A stretch of 11,788 nucleotides of DNA, taken from positions 1-11,788 of the forward strand of contig JBPCRW010000166.1 in assembly GCA_050996405.1 (NCBI GenBank). The letters are read 5' to 3'. This document shows positions 1-7,046 of this stretch, one piece after another (positions within the stretch are counted from its first letter, which is position 1; every line of letters begins with the position of its first letter). The notes under the pieces are model-generated. The model worked only from the letters and a program-made list of their open reading frames with translations. It searched no databases and was not told the DNA's origin. The position numbers and the translations under genes are program-made. The stretch comes from JBPCRW01 sp050996405 (GTDB taxonomy: Bacteria; Acidobacteriota; Blastocatellia; Pyrinomonadales; Pyrinomonadaceae).

Positions 1-2
1 CG

Positions 3-107
3 GCAGTAAACTTCGTGCGACTTAATAACTGGTTCAACGAAGTGCCGATTGCTCCAACGAGACGACCCTTATTTGTCAGAGTAATCAGGCAGACGAGGCT
101 GTCATAA
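3..107 (+). CDS. Possible 3' end of a gene cut by the window edge
   Basis: One frame is open from the left edge to a TAA at 105-107 and reads 34 residues, ending in a basic stretch (RRPLFVRVIRQTRLS). The basic composition could be the tail of a DNA-binding or recombinase protein, but I do not recognise it. An open frame of this length is common by chance, and a minus-strand frame is also open across much of the same stretch. Treat it as a candidate only. Confidence 0.2.
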   Translation, partial: AVNFVRLNNWFNEVPIAPTRRPLFVRVIRQTRLS

Positions 108-316
108 CGAATTCGCCAGCAGTATCAAAAATGCTTAAATTTTTCGACTTTTGGGGCAAAGCCCAAAATAGTAAAACAAAAACCGGCAACTTGCGAGGAA
201 CTTACAAATTGCAATATCTGTAAGTCAATGATGAGCAACGAGGGGCATAACCGGTTTGACGAAAAATAATTGATTTAATTAATGGCTACATATCAAATTG
301 GGAAAATCACTCGAAT
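108..316. other. Non-coding stretch left of the first insertion sequence
   Basis: No convincing coding frame is present on either strand. The one structure I see is a short hairpin near 151-170, where TTTTGGG and CCCAAAA pair around a GC-AAA-GC core. It is not followed by a T run on either strand, so I do not call it a terminator. Confidence 0.4.
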
Positions 317-325
317 AAATTAATT
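317..325. repeat. Left copy of 9-bp target site duplication of IS4-family copy 1
   Basis: AAATTAATT directly abuts the left inverted repeat at 326 and is repeated exactly at 1445-1453 immediately after the right inverted repeat. A 9-bp duplication is within the range known for the IS4 family. It shows that this element inserted as a single unit. Confidence 0.85.
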
Positions 326-1401
326 CTAAGCACACGACAGTAGTTGAATAAACATCTGCAGCTGTCTGTGTTTTTCTTGTTTTTGATGATTGAACAAGAG
401 ATTTTGCAAAGCGTCTAATCCAATGCGGAACAGACTTTCCGCATATCTTTGGTTTTTTTTTATTTTCATCACCGCTTTTTTCAAAACTTCCGTTTGGAAC
501 TCTCCCATCAGCATCGCCAAACATAATCCGAGTCCTAACAAGAGCAAGAGTTTGGAAATCTTTTCCGGCTGTGTCAAATGCGTTTCCTCAAAATCAAATC
601 CGCGACTTTTCAAACAGCCGAACATGGTTTCAATCTGCCAACGCACTTTATATTCCTCAATCGCATATTTGTTTCTCTGGCGGCTGGCGACGATGAGATA
701 TTCGATTTTGCCTGCCTTCCGGTATTTCACAATGCTGACAAAGACTTCCAAGCCAAAGACCTCGATTTTCCGATTGCCCCGCAATTTCACCCGCTCGGAA
801 ACCTGCCTCCACATCTTCAGAAAACTTCTTCCCGCCGATTTGTGGCTTGTCTTTAAGCGAATATGAAAATCTATTTCCGCTTCCAGCAGATAAGCCAATA
901 ATTCTTTGCTGCCGAATTCCCGATCCGCATAAATCCTCTCGATTACTTCAGAGCCGAATTCAGCCACGAAGCGTTTGCTCAGAGCGACCGCTGCGGCTGC
1001 CGAACTGTTGCCTTTGTGGTTGACCACTTCCACAACAGTGGAATCGCCACTTGTTTGTAAGCGACGCTCAAAGTCAAAATATTGACCCAAGTTGCGCCAA
1101 ACTTCCACTCTGTTCGGTCAATGATAATCTTCCACTTGCCCTTGAGTTTCAACAAACGAAGATAATCAATCGAGACCTGATTCTCGTTTTTCAAAAATCT
1201 TTGAATCTGCCGATAAACCGATTCGGTTTCGACTTCAGATTCGATTGCCAAAGCGATTTTCGCTAAATTCGACGTTCTGACTTTCAACAAAGCCGCGACA
1301 AAGCGGGCAATAAACTTGATGGCGTGCCGCGAGCCTTGTATGCTTTCTTCTAACGCTTCTTGAAAAGCGTTATCAGGAGTTTGGTTGGTTTCGTTTTTCA
1401 C
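326..1401 (-). pseudogene. IS4-family DDE transposase, frameshifted
   Basis: In intact form this enzyme cuts and pastes its own element through an RNase H-like DDE active site. Two overlapping frames carry the halves. The N-terminal half starts at a GTG at 1401 and reads through IDRTEWKFGATWVN, which holds the first catalytic Asp. The C-terminal half runs to 326 and has YADREFGSKEL, the second Asp, then the IS4-family signature Y-x2-R-x3-E-x6-K in YKVRWQIETMFGCLK, which holds the catalytic Glu. Comparison with copy 2 (IPLCWQAVNQKGN) puts the break just after IPLLW, near 1024-1032, where one base appears to be missing. No slippery heptamer is seen there, so decay is likelier than programmed frameshifting. 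The stop codon lies inside the terminal inverted repeat. Confidence 0.9.
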
Positions 1402-1444
1402 ACAACAGATTCTAACAAACTCCTATTTACTGTCGTGTGCTTAG
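326..1444 (-). mobile_element. IS4-family insertion sequence, copy 1 (1119 bp)
   Basis: The element is bounded by perfect 17-bp inverted repeats, CTAAGCACACGACAGTA at 326-342 and its reverse complement at 1428-1444. A 9-bp direct target duplication lies outside them (317-325 and 1445-1453). The transposase is on the minus strand and its TAG stop is the last three bases of the element, inside the inverted repeat. The family follows from the transposase YREK signature. The same termini bound a second, diverged element at 4460-5574. With its reading frame broken the copy is probably immobile unless a related transposase acts on its ends in trans. Confidence 0.93.
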
Positions 1445-1453
1445 AAATTAATT
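1445..1453. repeat. Right copy of 9-bp target site duplication of IS4-family copy 1
   Basis: AAATTAATT follows the right inverted repeat directly and matches 317-325 exactly. Confidence 0.85.
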
Positions 1454-1567
1454 AGTGAAATGTCTAAACAATACCATTAAGCTATGAGTCTTGATATAAG
1501 ATCTTAAGCCGACTCAAGAGGTTAAAACTCCTTGCCAACAGGAATAATAAAACTAACCTTTCTTGAA

Positions 1568-1870
1568 TTATTTTGCGGGTTTTAAAAGTCTTAAATCTTT
1601 GTGCGGAGCCGGCAAAATTTTAGGCAGGTTTAATTCATCTTTGACGATTACTTCTAAAAGCACATTGGCGGCATCGGCGTAGGCGCACAAGACATGAAGC
1701 GGCGGCTCAAGGACACCGCGCTCGAATTTGGAAATCCGATCCTGCTCAATTTCATCTTCCAGCTTCAAACTTTTTATCAATTGGTTTTGCGATAATCCAC
1801 CATTGAGTTTTTGCCTGATGGCGAGTAATTTTTCGGCGAGTCGAGCAGGACGCGGTCTGGTGCTACCCAT
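1568..1870 (-). CDS. Small XRE-type helix-turn-helix regulator (100 aa)
   Basis: This is a probable sequence-specific DNA-binding repressor. Residues 11-62 form the Cro/C1-type fold: an opening LAEKLLAIRQKL helix, then GLSQNQLIKSLKL (turn and second helix), then a recognition segment ending in RISKFERG, the usual 'ISxxExG' ending of XRE proteins. After it comes a helix LHVLCAYADAANV and a strand LLEVIVKDELNLPKILP. I chose the ATG at 1870 because GGGAGG lies about 9 bases upstream on the coding strand. An upstream in-frame ATG at 1897 would place that ribosome binding site inside the gene. The gene is divergent from the GntR-type gene. A palindrome at 1919-1936 in the shared upstream region is a candidate operator. 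Its target genes are unknown. Confidence 0.8.
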   Translation of the reverse strand: MGSTRPRPARLAEKLLAIRQKLNGGLSQNQLIKSLKLEDEIEQDRISKFERGVLEPPLHVLCAYADAANVLLEVIVKDELNLPKILPAPHKDLRLLKPAK

Positions 1871-1918
1871 CGAGTCTTTCCTCCCGATGAATAGCATTAG
1901 GTATTTTGACAGTCTTGC

Positions 1919-1936
1919 TAAGTATAGTTATACTTA
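1919..1936. promoter_or_regulatory. Candidate operator dyad upstream of the XRE gene
   Basis: TAAGTATA and TATACTTA form a perfect 8-bp inverted repeat with a 2-base centre, about 50 bases before the XRE start. On the minus strand it contains TATACT, a plausible -10 element, but no good -35 hexamer is visible. A palindrome overlapping a promoter is the usual layout for autorepression by small XRE proteins. This is inferred from position and symmetry only. Confidence 0.4.
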
Positions 1937-1957
1937 ACGTTGAGCTAGGATTTTGTT

Positions 1958-1999
1958 CTGCCGAAAAGAGTAAAAAAATAGAATCTCTTTTCGAGGCAG
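1958..1999. other. Long stem-loop in the divergent intergenic region
   Basis: CTGCC-GAAAAGAG at 1958-1970 pairs with CTCTTTTC-GA-GGCAG at 1985-1999, giving 13 base pairs interrupted by a 2-base bulge around an A-rich 14-base loop. No T run follows on either strand, so it is not a standard intrinsic terminator. The remainder of the 331 bases between the two divergent genes (1871-2201) is AT-rich with no coding frame I trust. Confidence 0.5.
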
Positions 2000-2201
2000 C
2001 CAAAATCATTTCTTGATTTGCCCAATTACCCGATTATCCATAGTGTCAAACAACCATACAGCAGTTTCAGTAAATAAAATTACCAAAATAAGGTTAATAA
2101 GGCTATTTAGAAAAATCAGCCAGAGATAAATTACAGATGTATAAATTTTGTTGTTTACTCGTTGATAGTATCAGCAGGAAGGAAGCAGTTTGGAGGAAAG
2201 A

Positions 2202-2627
2202 ATGCTGAATCTGATAGTTGACAAAAATCATTTTACCGGCGTGCAGAGCCAGATCGCCAACCAGATTGCCGTGCTGATTCGCTCCGGGATGATTAAACCG
2301 AAAGAGATTCTGCCGGGCGAAGAAACGCTCGGCGAGCATCTCAATGTGAGCCGCGCCGTTGTGCGCGAAGCCTACAAAATTCTAAAAGGTAAAAAGCTAA
2401 TCAGTTCCGACCGCCGCCGTCGAACTTTCGTTGTCGATAATCCGAGCAAGGAAGGATTTCCCGAATATTTAAGAGTTCAACTGCCGGCGAATTTGAAAGA
2501 GAAAATAGATGTCGCAACGCTGTTCGGAAAAATAAACCCGAACAGTTTTATCGAGCGCGAGTTAAGCCAAACGGTAAATAAAAGTATAGCGGATTTTCTA
2601 CTCTCTTATCAGGCAATCAACGACTAA
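2202..2627 (+). CDS. Short GntR-family winged-helix regulator (141 aa)
   Basis: A transcriptional regulator with a GntR-type winged helix-turn-helix at about residues 12-78. The family signature is clear: VQSQIANQIAVLIRSGMIKP, then ILPGEETLGEHLNVSRAVVREAYKIL, then a basic wing (SSDRRRRTFVV). The tail after residue 80 is only about 60 residues, much shorter than the ligand-binding domains of FadR- or HutC-type members, so the effector, if any, is unknown. I chose the ATG at 2202 because GGAGG lies five bases upstream. A TTG at 2190 preceded by AGGAAGG is an alternative that adds four residues. Beyond the TAA stop the same frame stays open for 25 more codons to 2705, which raises the possibility of a nonsense-shortened gene. 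It is co-directional with the next gene. Confidence 0.82.
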   Translation: MLNLIVDKNHFTGVQSQIANQIAVLIRSGMIKPKEILPGEETLGEHLNVSRAVVREAYKILKGKKLISSDRRRRTFVVDNPSKEGFPEYLRVQLPANLKEKIDVATLFGKINPNSFIERELSQTVNKSIADFLLSYQAIND

Positions 2628-2745
2628 TTGGACGCTATTTGCCGAAATCTAATCGCGCTGGATGCAAGAGATGTAGCCAAAACAAAGAAAAAAGCTAAAG
2701 TTTAAAGCAATCAAGAAACAAAATGAGGAAAAGGAGCAATCAAGG

Positions 2746-3207
2746 ATGACGGCTAAAATGAGTTTTGCCGAAGGCGACGAATTTTATTTTTATCGCGAGT
2801 CTTCTGATGATAATCATGTCTATTTGCAATTGAATGGTAACAGTCTTGAATTCAGGGCAACAGAAAAAAGCGTGACGATTGCCATTCCGGTTGCCGTCTG
2901 GGAAGTTATCAAACAAACAACCGTTGCCGAATTCGATTTGACGGGGAGAACCGACATTGAGTTGCGTGAAATTGTCGAGCGGGAAGTCGAGAGCAGAATT
3001 GCCGGACGAGAAAAGCGAAGAGCGACGGACGAGAAAAATTATTTCGCTGCTTTGGTCTGCTCGCCCATTTACGGAATGATAAATTTGCCGCGCGCTGAAC
3101 AAATTAAATATGGAATGAACTATTATCGCAAAGAACGCGCCCGTCAGCAAAACGTTCTTGAACAGATAAAAGAGCTTCAAGAGGCAAACAAACAAAATCC
3201 GAAATAA
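2746..3207 (+). CDS. Unrecognised 153-residue protein
   Basis: I do not recognise this family. The start at 2746 is supported by AAGGAG nine bases upstream; a second in-frame ATG lies four codons later. The N-terminal two thirds alternate short polar and hydrophobic segments (FYFYRES, VYLQLNG, VTIAIPVAVW), which suggests a small beta-rich domain. The C-terminal third is charged and helical (YYRKERARQQNVLEQIKELQEANKQ), a probable coiled coil. There is no signal peptide, membrane segment, cysteine cluster or nuclease motif. It follows the GntR-type gene on the same strand after a gap of about 118 bases and could be co-transcribed, but no functional link is visible. Confidence 0.65.
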   Translation: MTAKMSFAEGDEFYFYRESSDDNHVYLQLNGNSLEFRATEKSVTIAIPVAVWEVIKQTTVAEFDLTGRTDIELREIVEREVESRIAGREKRRATDEKNYFAALVCSPIYGMINLPRAEQIKYGMNYYRKERARQQNVLEQIKELQEANKQNPK

Positions 3208-3254
3208 CCATTTTCAAGGAATTCGAGAAGGTTGGAATGGGATATTTACCTGCG

Positions 3255-3269
3255 ACGATAAATTATCGT
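3255..3269. repeat. Palindrome upstream of the HNH gene
   Basis: ACGATAA and TTATCGT form a perfect 7-bp inverted repeat around one A. The sequence just after it (ATCGTTTA, then TTTTCTTGGCAGA) resembles a stretch just after the HNH gene at 4362-4405, so gene-flanking repeats are possible. It could also be an operator. Confidence 0.4.
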
Positions 3270-3359
3270 TTAACCAGAAATTTTCTTGGCAGAATATTTT
3301 ATAAGCGTATTGTTTATGATATATTGTATTGACCATAAAACACTACCGGAACAGAAATT

Positions 3360-4328
3360 ATGGAAAATACCGTGCTTGATGTTATTCCGTTCAATAGCAA
3401 AGTGGATGTCTTTGCTAAGTCAGAAATAGAAAAGACTACTTGCCCGAATGGATTAATAGCGGCTGGTATTTCCAATGCGTCCGCGCCAACAACAGCTTGC
3501 CCGAAGTGCGGCGTGGAGCTTAAGAAAAAACAAAAGATTTGTCCGCCCTGCCAGCTCCGCTCGCTGGTCGAAACTAATATCGCAAAAAGGCGCATTACTT
3601 TCGAGCAGTGGCAAAATTATATTTTCAAAAGCGGATTTCCGGCTAATCTTTCCGAATTAACTCCGCGACAAGCGCATCGCGCCAGACTCGAACTCTGCGG
3701 GTTGATAAAGAAAAACAAATCTGCGGCTCGGGTAAGGCTAAATAGGTTGGCAGAAGATTCCTTCTCAAAAGATGAAATCGTTGAAGCATCAAAAAATGAA
3801 TTGCCTTCGAGGGAAATGCAACTGGTGCTGGATGCAATCAGTATTCGCCGCGCTTCTTCTGATCAGATAAGTCCTACAAGATATCGTGAGGCTGTGTTCA
3901 GACAAGGTTCGCGCTGCTACTGGTGCTGGACGGAGGTCGTGCGCGTGTCGGAAATCGAGGCTGATGACCGGATAAAGGATAATTTTTTTACATTCGTTTT
4001 TTACGCCTCGAAAAAAAGAAAAAAGCCCGTGATAGTCGAGCGCGGCGTGGCGACAATTGATCATCTGGTGCGAGCGGCGGACGGCGGCACAAATAATCTT
4101 GAAAATCTGGTCGTCGCTTGCGTCAGATGCAATCAACGGCGGGGCAGGGAAGCGGAAGGAATAGAGCTGCGGTCAAACTGGTTTTTCGGGTCAAAATCAA
4201 TTGAGCATGGCTTTTGGCAGCAATGCCCGCACTGCCGGCAAAACGGAAATTCATACTTATTTTCAAATCAATTCGGAAAGATAATTAGGAAGATAAAGAA
4301 TTTCCTGTCTCCATTTAGAAGAAATTAG
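3360..4328 (+). CDS. HNH-nuclease-like protein with zinc ribbons (322 aa)
   Basis: A predicted metal-dependent DNA nuclease of the HNH (beta-beta-alpha metal) superfamily. The HNH core spans about residues 180-262: CYWC at 186-189, IDH with Asp234-His235, then GGTNNLENLVVACVRCNQRRG with the second CxxC at 254-257 and Asn258. The pattern DHLxxxxxGGxNxxxNLxxxCxxCNxxRG is typical of this fold. A separate CxxC-x10-CxxC ribbon at 47-64 and another CxxC at 289-292 suggest extra zinc binding for DNA or protein contact. About 30 extra residues (196-228) separate the first CxxC from the DH motif. No partner gene identifies its target. It could be a homing-type, restriction-type or phage-derived nuclease; the HNH call is firm, the role is not. 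No clear ribosome binding site precedes the ATG. Confidence 0.82.
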   Translation: MENTVLDVIPFNSKVDVFAKSEIEKTTCPNGLIAAGISNASAPTTACPKCGVELKKKQKICPPCQLRSLVETNIAKRRITFEQWQNYIFKSGFPANLSELTPRQAHRARLELCGLIKKNKSAARVRLNRLAEDSFSKDEIVEASKNELPSREMQLVLDAISIRRASSDQISPTRYREAVFRQGSRCYWCWTEVVRVSEIEADDRIKDNFFTFVFYASKKRKKPVIVERGVATIDHLVRAADGGTNNLENLVVACVRCNQRRGREAEGIELRSNWFFGSKSIEHGFWQQCPHCRQNGNSYLFSNQFGKIIRKIKNFLSPFRRN

Positions 4329-4361
4329 GGGTTGCCCGCAGGAAAACTTTCCGTCGCAAAT

Positions 4362-4381
4362 AATCGTTTATCAAAACGATT
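4362..4381. repeat. Stem-loop downstream of the HNH gene
   Basis: AATCGTTT and AAACGATT pair perfectly over 8 bp with an ATCA loop, 33 bases after the HNH stop codon. It is followed by GGAATTTCTTTGGCAGA rather than a T run, so it is a poor intrinsic terminator. The downstream words match those at 3260-3300 before the gene. Confidence 0.45.
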
Positions 4382-4459
4382 GGAATTTCTTTGGCAGAGA
4401 TTTAAGATGATGACAAACTTTTCCGGCAGACTAGAGCGGTTTCTAAAGAATTTCAATTT

Positions 4460-5531
4460 CTAAGCACACGACAGTAGATTAACCAAAATGTTGAAACACC
4501 TGCGTTTATCCGGTATTTTCAAGTTGAAAAGAATGTTCTGTAAAGCATCTAAGCCAATCCGAAACAGACTTTTCGCATATCTGCCGTTGTTCTTTAATTT
4601 CATCGACACACGCTTTAGATTTTCAACTTGAATTTCTCCCATCAGCATCGCCAAACACAATGCCAATCCTAATATCATCATTAACCTGCTTACTTTTCGC
4701 GGACTCGCCAAATGTGTTTCTTCAAATCCGAAACCGCGACTTTTCAGACAGCCGAAGAGCGTTTCAATCCGCCACCGCAACTTATATTCTGCCAATGCCT
4801 GATTGTTCCGACACCGCGCAGCCACAATTAAATACTCGCTTTTTTCACCCTTTTTCAATTTCACCACACTAACGTAAATTTCCGCACCGAACACTTTAAC
4901 CGCTCGTTTGCCTTTCAGTTTTACTCGCTCCGCCAAGTTTCGCCACCGTTTGCCAAAACTTACCCCGTCGGCTAAATGGCTGACTTTTAAGCGAATCAAA
5001 AAATCTATCTCCTCGACCATCAAAAATTCAAACAACTCTCGACTCCCAAATTCGCGGTCTCCCAATATCTTTTCAATCCGATGTTTGCCAAATTCCTTGA
5101 TGAACTGCCGGACAATGGCAATATGTTCGGCGGCGCTGGCATTGCCTTTTTGATTGACCGCTTGCCAACAGAGCGGAATCGCAACTTGCCGATAGACCAC
5201 TGAAACGGTCAAAATGTTAATCCACACCTTGCCAAATTTCCATTCGGTGCGGTCAATCACCACCGCCACTTTGCCCGTGATGTTCAGAAGCCGCAGATAA
5301 TCAATAGAAACTTTGTTTTGATTACCTAAAAACCTCTGAATCTGCCGATAAGTTGAGGCAACCTCTGCTTTGGTTTAACCGCCGCCGCCACTTTCGCTAA
5401 ATTTGATGTCCTCGTTTTCAACAATGCCAAGACAAATCCGGCAATAAACTTGATGGCGTGGCGCGTTCCTTGTATGCTTGACTGCAACGCTTGTTCTAAA
5501 GCGTCGGGAGTTTGTTTTTTTTGGTTTTCAT
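4460..5531 (-). pseudogene. IS4-family DDE transposase, two frameshifts
   Basis: The main open part (about 4460-5269) holds VIDRTEWKFGKVWIN with the first catalytic Asp, LGDREFGSREL with the second, and the YREK signature in YKLRWRIETLFGCLK, so the active-site residues are preserved. The N-terminal part can be rebuilt only with two corrections. One is at an eight-base A run (5515-5522 on the given strand) just after the ATG at 5529-5531, where one more A would restore the frame. The other is near 5371-5380, where one base is missing before AEVASTYRQIQRFL. The reconstructed N-terminus (QTPDALEQALQSSIQGTRHAIKFIAGF) aligns well with copy 1. The gene is therefore decayed. The stop codon lies in the terminal inverted repeat. 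Confidence 0.88.
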
Positions 5532-5574
5532 CAACTCAATCTTAACAAACTCCTTTTTACTGTCGTGTGCTTAG
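4460..5574 (-). mobile_element. IS4-family insertion sequence, copy 2 (1115 bp)
   Basis: The termini are the same perfect 17-bp inverted repeats as copy 1 (4460-4476 and 5558-5574), in the same orientation, but the body is clearly diverged, so this is a related element rather than a recent duplicate. The flanks, TTTCAATTT on the left and AGAAAATTT on the right, do not match, so no target duplication survives. A truncated gene remnant starts immediately to the right. Together these suggest a deletion or rearrangement at the right edge after insertion. Confidence 0.9.
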
Positions 5575-5585
5575 AGAAAATTTAG

Positions 5586-5687
5586 GCACTCAAGCAGGCG
5601 GCTGAGCTTTTTAAAACTGACCGGGAAACTATTGAAGAATGGTTAAATGCCGGAGTGCCGCCTGCCTATCGGGAATGGCAGATTTAG
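5586..5687 (+). pseudogene. 3' remnant of a truncated gene next to IS copy 2
   Basis: Directly right of the second IS4-family element one frame reads LKQAAELFKTDRETIEEWLNAGVPPAYREWQI and ends at a TAG at 5685-5687. It has no start codon and a stop directly upstream. The sequence has coding character and resembles a small helix-turn-helix segment (AAELFKTDRETIEEWLNAGVP, compare 'AAxLxxVSxxTVxxWxxxGxP'), so I read it as the surviving end of a gene whose body was lost at the insertion-sequence edge. It could be chance. Confidence 0.4.
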
Positions 5688-5710
5688 CTGTGCGGATCAC
5701 AGAGATAGTT

Positions 5711-5718
5711 TCAATTTC
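5711..5718. repeat. Left copy of 8-bp target duplication of the IS256-family element
   Basis: TCAATTTC here and at 7039-7046 flank the IS256-family element. An 8- to 9-bp duplication is characteristic of this family. The implied element length is 1320 bp, which is also typical. Confidence 0.7.
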
Positions 5719-7038
5719 TGCGGAGTCTCTAAAAAGTTTGTGTAAATGAGTTGTTGAAACCGTTATTTGGCAGCCGGTTTTCAAATAATATGGCGAATTG
5801 ATTTAACGCGCCGCTCCAGTTCTATATTGGCATTGTCCATCGTTTGCTGATGTTTTTCAAGGCTAAGCAAAGTATCTTGAAAACCGCTTCATCCGAGGGA
5901 AACATCGCCCGGTTTTTAATGATTTTTCGCAAAGTCATATTCAGCGACTCAATCGTGTTGGTCGTGTAAATCGCTTTACGAATTTCCGGCACGAACGAGA
6001 ACATCGGAATCACTTTGCTCCAGTTCTGCTGCCAGCTTCTGATGACCGCCGGATAGATTTCCCGCCATTTGTCGCTAAAGTTTGAGAGTTCCGCGTCGGC
6101 TTGCTCCAACGTCGGAGCCTGATAAATCAGTTTCAAATCAGCAGCAATTTCCTTGCGGTCTTTATGCGAGACATATCCCAAAGAATGCCGCGCCAGATGC
6201 GCGACGCGCAGCCGCGCCCGCGTTTCCGGGTAGACCGCTTCGATGGCTTCGGAAAATCCCTTGAGTCCGTCGATGCAGGCGATGAAAATATCTTGGACTC
6301 CGCGATTCTTGAGTTCTGTAATAATCTGCATCCAGAACTTTGAGCCTTCGTTATCCGATGCCCAGATGCCGAGGACTTCTTTCAAGCCTTGCAGATTGAC
6401 ACCGAATGCTAGATAAATCGACTTGTTAATAACCCGCCCGCCGCTCCTTACTTTTACTTTCAGCGCGTCCAGGTAAAGAATCGGATAAACCGCATCCAAC
6501 GGACGTGATTGCCACGCTCGCACTTCATCCAGCATCGCATCGGTGACGCTCGAAATCAGAGAAGATGAAATATCGACTCCGTAAATCTCTTCCAGATGCC
6601 CTTTAATCTCGCTTTGCGTCATCCCTCTGGCATAAAGCGAAATGATTTTCTCGTCGAGTCCGTCAAAACGCTTCTGATTTTTCCTGACCAATTGTGGCTC
6701 AAACTCGCCATTGCGCCTCCGTCGGCACTTCGATCTCGACTTGCCCGCACTTGCCTTTGATGACTTTCGGCGTGGTGCCATTTCTGGAATTGCCGCTATT
6801 GTTGCCGGCGGGGTCATGCTTTTCGTAACCGAGATGATGTGTCAGTTCACCGTTCAACGCTCGCTCAAGCAGGGCTTTGGTCAATTGCTGCAATAAACCG
6901 TCCTGACTCAGAAGGTCTTCCGGCTTTTCATAATCTTTTAATATTTCATCTAAAGTTTCAGGTGTAATTGGCATAAATAATCCTCACTAAATATAAATGT
7001 TGATTGCTGCCATTTACACAAAATTTTCAGAACCCTCC
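5719..7038 (-). mobile_element. IS256-family insertion sequence (about 1320 bp)
   Basis: The ends carry an imperfect inverted repeat of about 25-28 bp. The left inner part (AAAAAGTTTGTGTAAATG, ending at 5748) matches the reverse complement of the right inner part (GAAAATTTTGTGTAAATG, starting at 7011). A TTTACACAAA-type terminus is familiar from this family. An 8-bp direct repeat (5711-5718 and 7039-7046) fixes the outer limits. The transposase fills the element on the minus strand and is broken in two places, so this copy is not autonomous. Its right edge lies about 300 bases before the Argonaute operon promoter. Confidence 0.88.
5729..6974 (-). pseudogene. IS256-family mutator-type transposase, frameshift and premature stop
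   Basis: A DDE transposase of the IS256/MULE type, normally about 400 residues. The N-terminal part starts at 6974 (MPITPETLDEILKDY) and runs to EIEVPTEAQWRV. The rest is in another frame, resuming at NGEFEPQLVRKNQKRF. One extra base near 6713-6719, in a G/C-rich run, accounts for the shift. The family landmarks follow in order: IISLYARGMT, WQSRPLDAVYPILYLDALKVKVR (first catalytic Asp), IACIDGLKGF (second Asp), and IYTTNTIESLN (Glu). A TAG at 5822-5824 then interrupts WTMPI/NWSGALNQFAILFENRLP; the usual C-terminus reads on in frame to a TAG at 5729-5731. Two independent lesions make it a pseudogene. Confidence 0.92.
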
Positions 7039-7046
7039 TCAATTTC
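7039..7046. repeat. Right copy of 8-bp target duplication of the IS256-family element
   Basis: TCAATTTC matches 5711-5718 exactly and directly abuts the right end of the element. Confidence 0.7.

Noticed and set aside
151..170. Intrinsic terminator at the GGGGC-AAA-GCCC hairpin
   Set aside because: No T run follows the hairpin on either strand.
390..866. Plus-strand frames across the IS4-family transposase region
   Set aside because: They are antisense to a well-recognised transposase and show no independent motifs or ribosome binding sites.
979..1108. Programmed ribosomal frameshifting to express the split IS4-family transposase
   Set aside because: The overlap has no slippery A- or U-rich heptamer at the point where similarity switches frame, and the second copy breaks at different sites. 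Mutational decay or sequencing error explains both better.
4341..4381. Terminator after the HNH gene
   Set aside because: The stem is AT-rich with only two G-C or C-G pairs per arm and is followed by GGAATTTCTTTGG instead of a continuous T tract.
326..5574. Composite transposon formed by the two IS4-family copies around the genes at 1445-4459
   Set aside because: Copy 1 has its own perfect 9-bp target duplication on both sides, so it inserted alone. The outer flanks at 317-325 and 5575-5583 do not match, as they would if the whole unit had moved together.
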